NCBI RefSeq assembly: GCF_020400585.1
Contig: NZ_JAINVF010000027.1
Location: forward strand, 1-64,000
Reading direction: 5' to 3'
DNA length: 64,000 nucleotides
From: Streptomyces sp. NK08204
Lineage (GTDB): Bacteria; Actinomycetota; Actinomycetes; Streptomycetales; Streptomycetaceae
Numbering within the stretch: the stretch's first letter is position 1; every line of letters starts with the position of its first letter. Of this stretch, positions 16,392 to 24,458 are shown piece by piece. Made by a program: the position numbers and the translations under genes. Under the pieces are notes generated by a model that made no database searches, was not told where the DNA came from, and was given only the letters and a program-made list of their open reading frames with translations.

Positions 16392-17255
16392 TTACACGGA
16401 GCCGTGGGCGTCGAGGAAGGCCTCCAGACCGGCGAGGTCGTCGGTGTTGAGGTAGTCGACGCCGCCCGCGAGCAGCTCCGTCCACAGCGCGTCCCGGGCG
16501 GGACCCGGGGTGTCGGGCGTGGCCCAGAACCGGACCTGCCGGCCGCCCGCGTGCGCCTGTCCGGTGATGGCGCGCAGCTTCTGCCGTTCGGCGTCCGGGA
16601 ACGGCCCGACCCCCAGCCAGGTGAAGTTGTTCGTCCAGTTGTCGCTGATCAGCGGGATGAAGGAGGCGGGGGCCGTACCGGCGAGGTCGCTGAGCCGGCC
16701 GTCGTAGAAGGCGCGGCGCTCGGTCTGGGCCTCCATGGGGATGCGGGCCGCACGGTCGCCGGAGACGACGGCGGTGAGCGGGCCGGGGTGGACCCGGCCG
16801 CCCGCGTAACGGGTGAACAGCTGCGGGTAGCGGCGCAGATGGCGGTCGAGCTCCAGGTACGTCGAGGAGCCCTCGGTCTTGATGTCGATCAGGAGCTGCA
16901 CCGGCCGACGCCAACCCCGGTAGACGCAGCCCTCGTTGGCGCGCACCAGAGCGGCGAGCGGATCGAGGTAGAGCGACTCGAGGGTACGGGTCGGGTCCAG
17001 GTCGGTGGCCTCGTGCGCGACGAGGAGCTGGTCGCCGACGAGGAAGATGTCGGCCTCGACGCTGCCGAAGCGGTGGTCGAGGGCGTCGAACAGGGGGCGC
17101 GGGTGCTCGTAGTCGTTGTGGGCGTGGGCGTTCCACAGCGGGTGCGGGCCGCGGTGGCCGTCGGCCGCCCAGGCCCGGCCGGCGGGCAGGACGACTCCGC
17201 CGGCGAGGGCGGCGCCGAGGGCGGTGAGGGCTCCGCGACGGGTGGTGAGGGCCAT
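16392..17255 (-). CDS. Secreted PI-PLC/GDPD-like phosphodiesterase
   Basis: A 287-residue exported protein of the phosphatidylinositol-specific phospholipase C/glycerophosphodiester phosphodiesterase superfamily. A twin-arginine signal is visible (TTRRGALTALGAALAGG, cleavage near GRAWAADG). The mature part begins WNAHAHNDYEHPRPLFDAL with the catalytic His, then VEADIFLVGDQLLVAHE carrying the Glu/Asp ligands and second His. VQLLIDIKTEG and VRFWATPDTP mark later barrel strands. It may release glycerol phosphate or inositol phosphate from lipids outside the cell. ATG 17255 has AGGGAGG 5-11 bases upstream. It appears monocistronic. Confidence 0.87.
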   Translation of the reverse strand: MALTTRRGALTALGAALAGGVVLPAGRAWAADGHRGPHPLWNAHAHNDYEHPRPLFDALDHRFGSVEADIFLVGDQLLVAHEATDLDPTRTLESLYLDPLAALVRANEGCVYRGWRRPVQLLIDIKTEGSSTYLELDRHLRRYPQLFTRYAGGRVHPGPLTAVVSGDRAARIPMEAQTERRAFYDGRLSDLAGTAPASFIPLISDNWTNNFTWLGVGPFPDAERQKLRAITGQAHAGGRQVRFWATPDTPGPARDALWTELLAGGVDYLNTDDLAGLEAFLDAHGSV

Positions 17256-17426
17256 GCTCTGCCTCCCTGAAGGGTCTGCTGGGACCTGGGAGAGTATGCG
17301 TGGCCTTGGCGTCCGAATGACCCTGCTCGTAAGCGAGTTGGCCGGACCGCCGCCCTCTGTTCACTTCGCCGGAGCACGCGCACGCACAAGCCCGCCCCAG
17401 GTGGGGCGGGCTTCACCTGCCGTGGA

Positions 17427-18500
17427 TCAGGGTGCGCCGAGGTCGACCAGTTCGGCCAGCGCCGAGCGGTGGGCGCCGGCGGTGCCGTAGGCGATGGAGT
17501 CGGCCTTGGCGCGCTTCAGGTACAGGTGGGCCGGGTGCTCCCAGGTCATGCCGATGCCGCCGTGCAGTTGCACCGCCTCCTCCGCGGCATGGACGGCGGC
17601 CGGAGCGGCGTAGGCCTGTGCGACGGCGACCGAGACGTCGGTGTCCTGGCCGCGGGCCAGCGCGTCCGCGGCGGCACGGGCGGCGGCACGGAGGTTCACG
17701 ACCTCCAGCCACACCTGGGCGAGCCGGTGCTTGAGCGCCTGAAAGCCGCCGACCGGCCGGTTGAACTGCTTGCGTTCTTTCAGGTAGCGCACGGTCTCCG
17801 TCAACGCCCAGTCGGCGACGCCCAGTTGCTCCGAGGCGAGGAGTCCGGCCGCGGCGCGCAGGGCTCGGCGTACGGCGGGCCCTGCGTCGCCTGTGCGGCG
17901 GCCGGGCGCGCTGTCGAGGGTGACGGTGGCGAGGGGCCGGGTCTGGTCCAGGGATGTCTGCGGGGTGACCGTCACCGCGTCGGCGGACACGGCGTACAGG
18001 CCGCCGTCGTCGGCCGGGACGAGCAGCACGTCGGCCGCGCCGGCGTCCGCGATACCGGTCAACTCGCCGTGCAGCGTGCCGTTCTCCAGGCGTACGGCCG
18101 CGAACGCGGCGCCCGGGGCGGTGTGCAGCCCGACCGCGAGGGCGCCTATGGTGCGCCCGGAGGCCAGCCGGCCCAGCAGTTCCTCGTCGCCGCAGGCCAG
18201 CAGGGCCTCGGTGGCGACGACCGCACTGGTGAGATACGGCACCGGGGCCACCGCGCGCCCCAGCTCCTCCAGCACGACGGCGACTTCGCGGTGGGTGGCG
18301 CCCTGGCCGCCCTGTGCCTCGGGCACCAGGAGCCCGGCGAGGCCCATGCTGTCGGCGAGCAGCTTCCACAGGTCGAGGTCGTGCGGGACGTCCGACTCGG
18401 TGCGGGCGATCACGTCGGCCGGAGGGCAGTGGTCGGTGAGCAGGCCGCGGACAGCGGCGCGCAGCGCCTCTTCCTCCTCGGAGTAGAGAAGATCCGTCAT
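17427..18500 (-). CDS. Acyl-CoA dehydrogenase, small partner of a heteromeric pair
   Basis: A 357-residue FAD-dependent acyl-CoA dehydrogenase family protein. It has the N-terminal helical domain (YSEEEEALRAAVRGLL), an LVPEAQGGQGAT loop, a divergent middle domain and the C-terminal QLHGGIGMTWEHPAHLYLKRA segment. It is shorter and less conserved than typical homotetrameric enzymes and overlaps the larger homologue by ATGA. Actinobacterial steroid and branched acyl-CoA dehydrogenases of the alpha2beta2 type are encoded as exactly such pairs, each subunit supplying half an active site. I infer the same here. Substrate unknown. Confidence 0.88.
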   Translation of the reverse strand: MTDLLYSEEEEALRAAVRGLLTDHCPPADVIARTESDVPHDLDLWKLLADSMGLAGLLVPEAQGGQGATHREVAVVLEELGRAVAPVPYLTSAVVATEALLACGDEELLGRLASGRTIGALAVGLHTAPGAAFAAVRLENGTLHGELTGIADAGAADVLLVPADDGGLYAVSADAVTVTPQTSLDQTRPLATVTLDSAPGRRTGDAGPAVRRALRAAAGLLASEQLGVADWALTETVRYLKERKQFNRPVGGFQALKHRLAQVWLEVVNLRAAARAAADALARGQDTDVSVAVAQAYAAPAAVHAAEEAVQLHGGIGMTWEHPAHLYLKRAKADSIAYGTAGAHRSALAELVDLGAP

Positions 18501-19678
18501 CGGGAGAGGTCCTTCCAGGCGACTTCCTTGTCGGTGCGCGGCTCGGCGGGCAGGCCGAGGACCCGCTCGGCGACGATGTTCAGCAGGACCTCGGTGGTCC
18601 CGCCCTCGATGCTGTTGCCCTTGGCGCGCAGATAGCGGTAGCCGGCGTCGCGGCCCGTGAAGTCGACCAGCTCCGGGCGGCGCATGGTCCACTCGTCGCG
18701 CAAAAGGCCCTCGGCGCCGCGGAGTTCGACCTCCAGGCCGCTGATCTCCTGGTTGAGGCGGGCGAAGGCGAGCTTCATGCCGGCGCCTTCGGGGCCGGGC
18801 TGCCCGGCGACGAGCTGCTGACGCAGCCGCTCGGCGGTGAGCCGGGAGACCTCGGCCTCGACCCAGAGCTTCAGCAGCCGCTGGTGCAGGTCGTGGGTGC
18901 GCAGGTCGGGGCGCTCACGCCAGGTCTTCGACACCGGGCCGATCATGCCGCCCTCGCGGGGCAGCCGCATGCCGCCGATGGCGACGCGCTCGTTGTTGAG
19001 CGTGGTCTGCGCGACCCGCCAGCCGTCGCCGACGTCGCCGAGGCGGCGGGAGTCGGGGATGCGGACGTCGGTGAGGAAGACCTCGTTGAACTCGGCCTCG
19101 CCGGTGATCTGCCGCAGCGGGCGCACCTCGACACCGGGGTCGGTCATGTCGCAGACGAAGTAGGTGATGCCCGCGTGCTTGGGCACGTCCGGGTCGGTGC
19201 GGGCGATGAGGATGGCCCAGCGGGCGAGATGGGCGCTGGACGTCCACACCTTCTGCCCGTTGACCACCCAGTCGGCTCCTTCACGCACGGCACGGGTGCC
19301 GAGCGCGGCCAGGTCCGAGCCGGCGCCCGGCTCGCTGAAGAGCTGGCACCAGACCTCCTCGCCCGTCCACAGGGGCCGCAGATAGCGCCGCTGCTGCTCC
19401 TCGGTGCCGTAGCGCAGGATGGTGGGGGCGACCATGCCGAGGCCGATGCCGATGCGCCGGGGGTCGTTGTCGGGCGCGCCGGCCTGCTCCAGCTCGGCGT
19501 CCACCACGGCCTGGAGGGAGCGCGGGGCACCGAGTCCGCCGAGCCCCTGCGGAAAGTGCACCCAGGCGAGGCCGGCGTCGAACCGGGCCCGGAGGAAGTC
19601 GAGGCGGCCAGTGGTGGCAGGCGGGTGCGTAGCCAGGAACTGCCTTGTACGGCTGCGCAGTTCGTCGGCGTCGGTCAT
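18497..19678 (-). CDS. Acyl-CoA dehydrogenase, large partner of a heteromeric pair
   Basis: A 393-residue acyl-CoA dehydrogenase. Conserved stretches: VHFPQGLGGLGAPRSLQ, WCQLFSEPGAGSDLAALGTRAV (flavin and substrate loop), GQKVWTSSAHLARWAILIAR, VFLTDVRIPDSRRLGDVGDGW and the C-terminal RAKGNSIEGGTTEVLLNIVAERVLGLP. It starts at ATG 19678, overlapping the stop of the upstream oxidoreductase (ATGA), and ends in another ATGA overlap with the small dehydrogenase. The three genes form one operon, which suggests degradation of a branched or cyclic acyl-CoA. Confidence 0.9.
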   Translation of the reverse strand: MTDADELRSRTRQFLATHPPATTGRLDFLRARFDAGLAWVHFPQGLGGLGAPRSLQAVVDAELEQAGAPDNDPRRIGIGLGMVAPTILRYGTEEQQRRYLRPLWTGEEVWCQLFSEPGAGSDLAALGTRAVREGADWVVNGQKVWTSSAHLARWAILIARTDPDVPKHAGITYFVCDMTDPGVEVRPLRQITGEAEFNEVFLTDVRIPDSRRLGDVGDGWRVAQTTLNNERVAIGGMRLPREGGMIGPVSKTWRERPDLRTHDLHQRLLKLWVEAEVSRLTAERLRQQLVAGQPGPEGAGMKLAFARLNQEISGLEVELRGAEGLLRDEWTMRRPELVDFTGRDAGYRYLRAKGNSIEGGTTEVLLNIVAERVLGLPAEPRTDKEVAWKDLSR

Positions 19679-20652
19679 TTTACGGCTCCGTTCTTCAGTG
19701 CCGGGAGGACGGCGACGCGTCCGGTGGTCACACCGTCGGCGACCCGCTGCACGGCGTCCGCCGCGCCCTCGAGCGGCACCCGCTCGCTGACCAGCGGCTT
19801 GATCGCGCCCCGGGCGGCCAGCTCGGTGAGCTGCTCGTGGCAGTGCAGGACCAGCTTGGGGTTCTTGGTGGTGTACAGGCCCCAGTGCAGGCCGAGGATC
19901 GAGTAGTTCTTCACCAGGGCGTGGTTGAGGCCCGGGGTCGGGATGGTGCCGCTGGTGAAGCCGATGACCACGATCCGGCCCTCGAAGGCGACCAGCTTGG
20001 CGGACTGCGCGTAGGCGTCGCCGCCGACCGGGTCGTAGATCACGTCGGCGCCGCGGCCGCCGGTGGCCTCCTTCACGGCGGCGACGACGTCCTCGGTGTG
20101 CCGGTCCACCACGACGTCGCAGCCCAGCTCGCGGGCGACGGCCGCCTTGGCGGCGCCGCCCGCGACGCCGATCACGGTGGCGCCGGCAGCCTTGCCGAGC
20201 TGTACGGCGGCACTGCCGACACCGCCCGCGGCGGCGTGCACGAGGAGGGTCTCGCCCGCCTCCAGCCGGGCTCTGCGGTGCAGGGCGAACCAGCCCGTCT
20301 GGTAGCCGATGTGCAGCGCGGCGGCCTCCGCGTCGTCGAGCGACTCGGGCGCGGGCAGCAGGGCGCGGGCGTCGGCGACGGCGTACTCGGCGAAACCGCC
20401 GTGCGGCAGCTCGGGGTTGGCGATGACCCGGCGGCCGTCCTCGGTCTCGGCGCAGATCTCCACCCCGGGCGTGAACGGCAGCGCAGGGCGCACCTGGTAC
20501 TCGCCCCGGCACATCAGCGCGTCCGGGAAGTTGACGTTGGCGGCGCGGACCCGCAGCAGCACCTTGCCGTCGCCGGGTGAGGGGCGCTCCACCTCTGCCA
20601 GGCGCATCACCTCGCCCGGCTCGCCGTTCTCGTGCACTTGCCATGCCTGCAT
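19675..20652 (-). CDS. NADPH:quinone oxidoreductase-like MDR protein
   Basis: A 325-residue zinc-free medium-chain dehydrogenase/reductase. The N-terminal GroES-like fold has VRAANVNFPDALMCRGEYQ and LPFTPGVEICAETEDG; the nucleotide fold has LLVHAAAGGVGSAAVQLGKAAGATVIG at about residues 138-164. Zinc-binding cysteines are absent, as in quinone oxidoreductases and enoyl reductases. It is first in the operon with the two acyl-CoA dehydrogenases, so it may reduce an enoyl-CoA or carbonyl intermediate of the same pathway. A TetR-type palindrome lies about 48 bases upstream of the ATG at 20652. Confidence 0.88.
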   Translation of the reverse strand: MQAWQVHENGEPGEVMRLAEVERPSPGDGKVLLRVRAANVNFPDALMCRGEYQVRPALPFTPGVEICAETEDGRRVIANPELPHGGFAEYAVADARALLPAPESLDDAEAAALHIGYQTGWFALHRRARLEAGETLLVHAAAGGVGSAAVQLGKAAGATVIGVAGGAAKAAVARELGCDVVVDRHTEDVVAAVKEATGGRGADVIYDPVGGDAYAQSAKLVAFEGRIVVIGFTSGTIPTPGLNHALVKNYSILGLHWGLYTTKNPKLVLHCHEQLTELAARGAIKPLVSERVPLEGAADAVQRVADGVTTGRVAVLPALKNGAVK

Positions 20653-20699
20653 GCGGGGCCTCCACGGGACTGCTCGTCTGACCGGGTCCGACGCATACT

Positions 20700-20711
20700 A
20701 AGCGGTCGCTT
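20700..20711. promoter_or_regulatory. Palindrome AAGCG-GT-CGCTT, candidate operator
   Basis: A perfect inverted repeat in the short gap between the MDR/acyl-CoA dehydrogenase operon and the 3' end of the XRE gene. Sites such as CTAAGCGNNCGCTTAG are typical of TetR repressors of fatty-acid catabolism in actinobacteria. No TetR gene is adjacent, so the regulator is probably elsewhere. Confidence 0.5.
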
Positions 20712-20736
20712 GCTATTCAGGGAACCGTCAGGCGCA

Positions 20737-21309
20737 TCACGGCTGCCGGGGCCGGGCCCGAACGTGCATCCGTTCGCCCTGCGGCCCGAACAGGCTCAGG
20801 AACTCCACCGGCCCCTCCCCCGTCGACCCGAACCAGTGCGGTACCCGGGTGTCGAACTCGGCGGCCTCGCCCGCCGTGAGGACCACGTCGTGTTCGCCCA
20901 GCACCAGGCGCAGCCGCCCGGAGAGCACGTACAGCCACTCGTAGCCCTCGTGGGTGCGCGGATCCGGCTCCTCCTTGCGCTGCGGTTCCAGGATCTTGAA
21001 CGCCTGGAGCCCGCCGGGCTGCCGGGTCAGCGGCCAGTGGGTGCGTCCGTGGCGCACGATCGGCTTGAACCGCACCCGCGGGTCCCCCACCGGCGGCGCG
21101 CCGACCAGTTCATCCAGCGGCACCTGATGGGCCTGGGCGATCGGGAGCAGGAGTTCCAGGCTCGGCCTGCGCAGGCCCGACTCCAGCCGGGACAGGGTGC
21201 TGACAGAGATCCCGGTCGCCTCCGACAGCGCGGCGAGGGTCACCTCCCGCTGCTGGCGGATGCGTCGCAGCCGGGGGCCCACTTCCGCCAGTACCTCATC
21301 GGTCGTCAT
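20737..21309 (-). CDS. XRE-family regulator with C-terminal cupin
   Basis: A 190-residue regulator with two domains. Residues about 8-65 form an XRE helix-turn-helix (LRRIRQQREVTLAALSEATG, then ISVSTLSRLESGLRRPS). Residues about 105-185 form a cupin (THEGYEWLYVLSGRLRLVLGEHDVVLTAGEAAEFDTRVPHWF), a small-molecule-sensing beta barrel. ATG 21309 is chosen because GAGGG lies 4 bases upstream and the next in-frame ATG (21318) has no such site. It is divergent from a thioredoxin-reductase-like gene with a palindrome between them, so it most likely regulates that gene and itself. Confidence 0.9.
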   Translation of the reverse strand: MTTDEVLAEVGPRLRRIRQQREVTLAALSEATGISVSTLSRLESGLRRPSLELLLPIAQAHQVPLDELVGAPPVGDPRVRFKPIVRHGRTHWPLTRQPGGLQAFKILEPQRKEEPDPRTHEGYEWLYVLSGRLRLVLGEHDVVLTAGEAAEFDTRVPHWFGSTGEGPVEFLSLFGPQGERMHVRARPRQP

Positions 21310-21329
21310 GGCCCTCATTGCAGAATCGG

Positions 21330-21341
21330 CAAACGGGTTTG
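21330..21341. promoter_or_regulatory. Palindrome CAAAC-GG-GTTTG, candidate XRE operator
   Basis: A perfect 5+5 inverted repeat in the 79-base gap between the XRE-cupin gene and the divergent flavoprotein gene, in a locally AT-rich segment that must hold both promoters. Confidence 0.55.
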
Positions 21342-21388
21342 TCAATACCGCCATGCATGGGCGACCGTCGGCCGCGGAGGTGGTCACC

Positions 21389-22345
21389 ATGACCGAGAGG
21401 TACGAAGTCGTCGTGATCGGAGGCGGGGCGGCCGGGCTGTCCGCCGCGCTCGTCCTGGGCCGCGCCCGGCTGCGCACACTGGTCGTCGACGCGGGCGAGC
21501 CCCGCAACGCGTCCGCGGCGCACATGCGGGGCTATCTGTCCCGGGACGGCATGTCCCCGGCCGAGTTCCTGGCCGTCGGGCGTGAGGAGATCGCCCGTTA
21601 CGGCGTGGAGCTGGTCCGGGACCGTGCGGTGGACGCCGGCCGGGACGGGGAGGACGGGGACTTCACCGTGGCCCTGGCGAGCGGCCGGGCCGTACGGGCA
21701 CGGCAGCTGGTGGTGGCCACCGGCCTGAAGGACGAACTCCCGCCCGTCCCGGGCCTTGCCGAGCGGTTCGGCCGGGACGTGCTGCACTGCCCCTACTGCC
21801 ATGGCTGGGAGGTCCGCGACCGGCCGACGGGCGTGCTCGCCACCTCCCCGCTGAGCGTGCACCAGGCCCTGATGGTCACCCGGTGGTCGAAGGACGTGCG
21901 TCTCTTCCTGCACCGGGTCCACCCGGGCGAGCTGACGGACGACGACCTGCGCCGGCTGGCCGCCGCCCGCGTCCCCGTCGTTCCCGGCGAGGTGGCGGAG
22001 CTTGTCGTGGAGGCGGACCGGCTCACCGGGATCCGGCTCGCTGGGGGTGCCCCCTCTGGGGGAGGCGCGGTCCACGACCGCGAGGTGCTGTACGCCGCCC
22101 CGCGCGCCGTTCCGCAGGGCGACCTGTTCGTACGGCTGGGCGCGAAGCTGCGCGAGACCCCCTTCGGCAGCTACCCGGTGATCGACGAACGGGGTCTGAC
22201 GAGCGTGCCCGGACTGTGGGCGGCCGGCAACGCGAGCGGGTCCGCCGAGCAGGTGGTGAACGCGGCCAGCCGGGGCTACCGCGCCGGAGCGGCGATCAAC
22301 GCGGAGCTGCTCCTCGCCGACCTCGACGCGGCCGTCCGGGTGTAG
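21389..22345 (+). CDS. Thioredoxin-reductase-like flavoprotein
   Basis: A 318-residue FAD/NAD(P)-dependent disulfide oxidoreductase. The FAD site is VVIGGGAAGLSAALVLGRA at about residues 9-27. The redox pair is CPYC at residues 134 and 137 (HCPYCHGWE), differing from the CATC of thioredoxin reductases. NAD(P)-binding features (GxGxxA) are weak in the second half, where TGVLATSPLSVHQALMV stands. The end GLWAAGNASGSAEQVVNAASRGY is the second FAD contact. Such proteins include ferredoxin-linked and dithiol-forming oxidases. ATG 21389 has GCGGAGG 8 bases upstream. Control by the divergent XRE-cupin protein is inferred. Confidence 0.88.
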   Translation: MTERYEVVVIGGGAAGLSAALVLGRARLRTLVVDAGEPRNASAAHMRGYLSRDGMSPAEFLAVGREEIARYGVELVRDRAVDAGRDGEDGDFTVALASGRAVRARQLVVATGLKDELPPVPGLAERFGRDVLHCPYCHGWEVRDRPTGVLATSPLSVHQALMVTRWSKDVRLFLHRVHPGELTDDDLRRLAAARVPVVPGEVAELVVEADRLTGIRLAGGAPSGGGAVHDREVLYAAPRAVPQGDLFVRLGAKLRETPFGSYPVIDERGLTSVPGLWAAGNASGSAEQVVNAASRGYRAGAAINAELLLADLDAAVRV

Positions 22346-22374
22346 AGCGCGCACCCTCGGTGCACCATGACTGC

Positions 22375-23913
22375 ATGCTGCTGTCCCGGCTCGCCGAAGT
22401 GTCACGGGAGGTCGCCGCCACGGCGGCCCGGTCCCGTAAGACGGCGCTGCTCGCGGAGCTGTTCCGGGACGCGGAGGCGGACGACGTGCCGGTCGTCATC
22501 CCGTATCTGGCCGGACGGATCCCGCAGGGGCGGCTCGGGATCGGCTGGAAGGTGCTGAGCCGCCCGGTGCGGCCGGCCTCCGAGCCCTCGCTCACCGTGC
22601 GGGAGGCCGACGCGCGCCTGGCCGAGCTGGGCAAGGTGTCCGGGCCCGGTTCCCAGGCGGAGCGGGCCCGGCTCGTCGGGGAGCTGATGGGCGCGGCCAC
22701 CGAGGCGGAGCAGCGCTTCCTGCGCGGTCTGCTCACCGGCGAGGTGCGCCAGGGCGCCCTGGACGCGGTCGCCGTGGAGGGGCTCGCCCGGGCGACCGGC
22801 GCGGATCCGGCGGAGGTACGCCGGGCGGTGATGCTCGCCGGGTCGCTGCAGGCGGTGGCCGAAGCCCTGCTCGCCGACGGGCCCGGCGCGCTGGAGCGCT
22901 TCCGGCTCACGGTCGGCCGCCCGGTGCTGCCGATGCTGGCGCACAGTGCCTCCTCGGTCGCCGAGGCGGTCGAGAAGCTGGGTGCGTGCGCGGTGGAGGA
23001 GAAGCTGGACGGCATCCGGGTCCAGGTCCACCGGGACGGCGAGACCGTACGGGTCCACACCCGCACGCTGGACGACATCACCGAGCGGCTTCCCGAAGTG
23101 ACCGCCGCGGCCCTGGGGTTGGCGGGCGAGCGGTTCATCCTCGACGGCGAGGTGATCTCCTTCGACGCCGCCGGGCGCCCGCGCTCCTTCCAGGAGACGG
23201 CGGGCCGGGTCGGCTCCCGGACGGACGTGGCGAGGGCCGCCGGCCAGGTACCGGTCTCCCCCGTCTTCTTCGACGCCCTGTCGGTCGACGGCCGTGACCT
23301 GCTCGACCTGCCCTTCGCCGAACGGCACGCCGCACTGGCCCGGCTGGTGCCGGAGCCTATGCGGGTGCGCCGGACGGTGGTGTCCGGCCCACGGGAGGTC
23401 GCCGAGGCGGAACGGTTCCTCGCCGACTCCCTGGCCCGCGGCCACGAGGGCGTGGTCGTCAAGGCACTGGACGCCCCCTACAGCGCGGGCCGGCGCGGCG
23501 CCGCCTGGCTGAAGGTCAAGCCCGTGCACACCCTCGACCTCGTCGTGCTGGCTGCCGAGTGGGGCCACGGCCGGCGCACCGGCAGGCTGTCCAACCTGCA
23601 TCTCGGCGCCCGCAACCCGGACGGCACGTTCGCGATGCTCGGCAAGACCTTCAAGGGCATGACGGACGCGATGCTCGCCTGGCAGACGCACAAGCTCCAG
23701 GAGCTGGCCGTCGAGGACAACGGCTGGGTGGTCACCGTACGCCCCGAACTCGTCGTGGAGATCGCCTACGACGGCCTGCAGCGCTCCACCCGCTACCCGG
23801 CCGGGGTCACCCTCCGCTTCGCCCGCGTGGTCCGCTACCGCGAGGACAAGCGCCCCGAGGAGGCGGATACGGTCCAGGCTCTGCTCGCGGCCCACCCGGA
23901 GGCCGGGCCATGA
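22375..23913 (+). CDS. ATP-dependent DNA ligase (LigB type)
   Basis: A 512-residue ATP-dependent DNA ligase that seals nicks via an enzyme-AMP intermediate, present beside the essential NAD-dependent LigA. The N-terminal helical DNA-binding domain spans about residues 1-185. The adenylation motif I is VEEKLDGIRVQVH with the AMP-accepting lysine at residue 210; FILDGEVISF is motif III, HEGVVVKALD motif IV and AWLKVKP motif V. The OB-fold domain follows (GRLSNLHLGARNPDG, FKGMTD). ATG 22375 is the start consistent with homologues. It overlaps the NUDIX gene by ATGA, suggesting cotranscription, possibly in DNA repair. Confidence 0.93.
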   Translation: MLLSRLAEVSREVAATAARSRKTALLAELFRDAEADDVPVVIPYLAGRIPQGRLGIGWKVLSRPVRPASEPSLTVREADARLAELGKVSGPGSQAERARLVGELMGAATEAEQRFLRGLLTGEVRQGALDAVAVEGLARATGADPAEVRRAVMLAGSLQAVAEALLADGPGALERFRLTVGRPVLPMLAHSASSVAEAVEKLGACAVEEKLDGIRVQVHRDGETVRVHTRTLDDITERLPEVTAAALGLAGERFILDGEVISFDAAGRPRSFQETAGRVGSRTDVARAAGQVPVSPVFFDALSVDGRDLLDLPFAERHAALARLVPEPMRVRRTVVSGPREVAEAERFLADSLARGHEGVVVKALDAPYSAGRRGAAWLKVKPVHTLDLVVLAAEWGHGRRTGRLSNLHLGARNPDGTFAMLGKTFKGMTDAMLAWQTHKLQELAVEDNGWVVTVRPELVVEIAYDGLQRSTRYPAGVTLRFARVVRYREDKRPEEADTVQALLAAHPEAGP

Positions 23914-24383
23914 CGGTGAGGACGACCAAGCGCAGCGCGGGACTGCTGCTGTTCCGGCGCACCGACGAAGGGCTGGAGGTGTTGCTGGGGCATATGGGCG
24001 GTCCGTTCTTCGCCAGGAAGGACGCGGGCGCGTGGACCGTGCCCAAGGGCGAGTACCAGCCGGACGAGCCCGCCCGGGAGGCGGCCCGGCGGGAGTTCCG
24101 CGAGGAGCTGGGGGTGGAGCCGCCCGACGGTGAGGCCCTGCCGCTCGGCGAGGTCGTGCAGCGGGGCGGCAAGGTCGTGACGGCGTGGGCGGTCGAGGGT
24201 GATCTCGACCCGGAGACGATCACCCCGGGCACCTTCGCCATGGAGTGGCCCCCGAGGTCAGGGCGGATGCGGGAGTTCCCCGAGCTGGACCGCGTGGCGT
24301 GGTTCGGCCTCGCCCCGGCCCGCGAGGTGATCATTTCGGCTCAGGCCGCGTTTCTCGACCGACTGGAGGAGCACTCGGGCTGA
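23910..24383 (+). CDS. NUDIX hydrolase
   Basis: A 157-residue NUDIX phosphohydrolase. The NUDIX box is complete: GEYQPDEPAREAARREFREELG at about residues 48-69 (GX5EX7REUXEEXGU). The N-terminal strand reads SAGLLLFRRTDEGLEVLLGHMGG with WTVPKGE, like Streptomyces NUDIX proteins found with DNA ligases. These enzymes cleave nucleoside diphosphates linked to another moiety; Ap4A or oxidised nucleotides are possible substrates. It is translationally coupled to the ligase (ATGA), which hints at a repair or nucleotide-sanitising role. Confidence 0.92.
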   Translation: MTVRTTKRSAGLLLFRRTDEGLEVLLGHMGGPFFARKDAGAWTVPKGEYQPDEPAREAARREFREELGVEPPDGEALPLGEVVQRGGKVVTAWAVEGDLDPETITPGTFAMEWPPRSGRMREFPELDRVAWFGLAPAREVIISAQAAFLDRLEEHSG

Positions 24384-24458
24384 AGGGACGCTCACGCGTT
24401 GCGCACGGCACGGGTGCGCGCGAAGGTCGAAGCAAGCCCGCTCCCAGGGAGGCCAGCC

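Noticed and set aside
17340..17360. GTTCACTTCGCCGG as a PHO box upstream of the secreted phosphodiesterase
   Set aside because: Only one half-like copy is present and no second GTTCACC-type repeat follows at 11-base spacing, and it points away from the gene.
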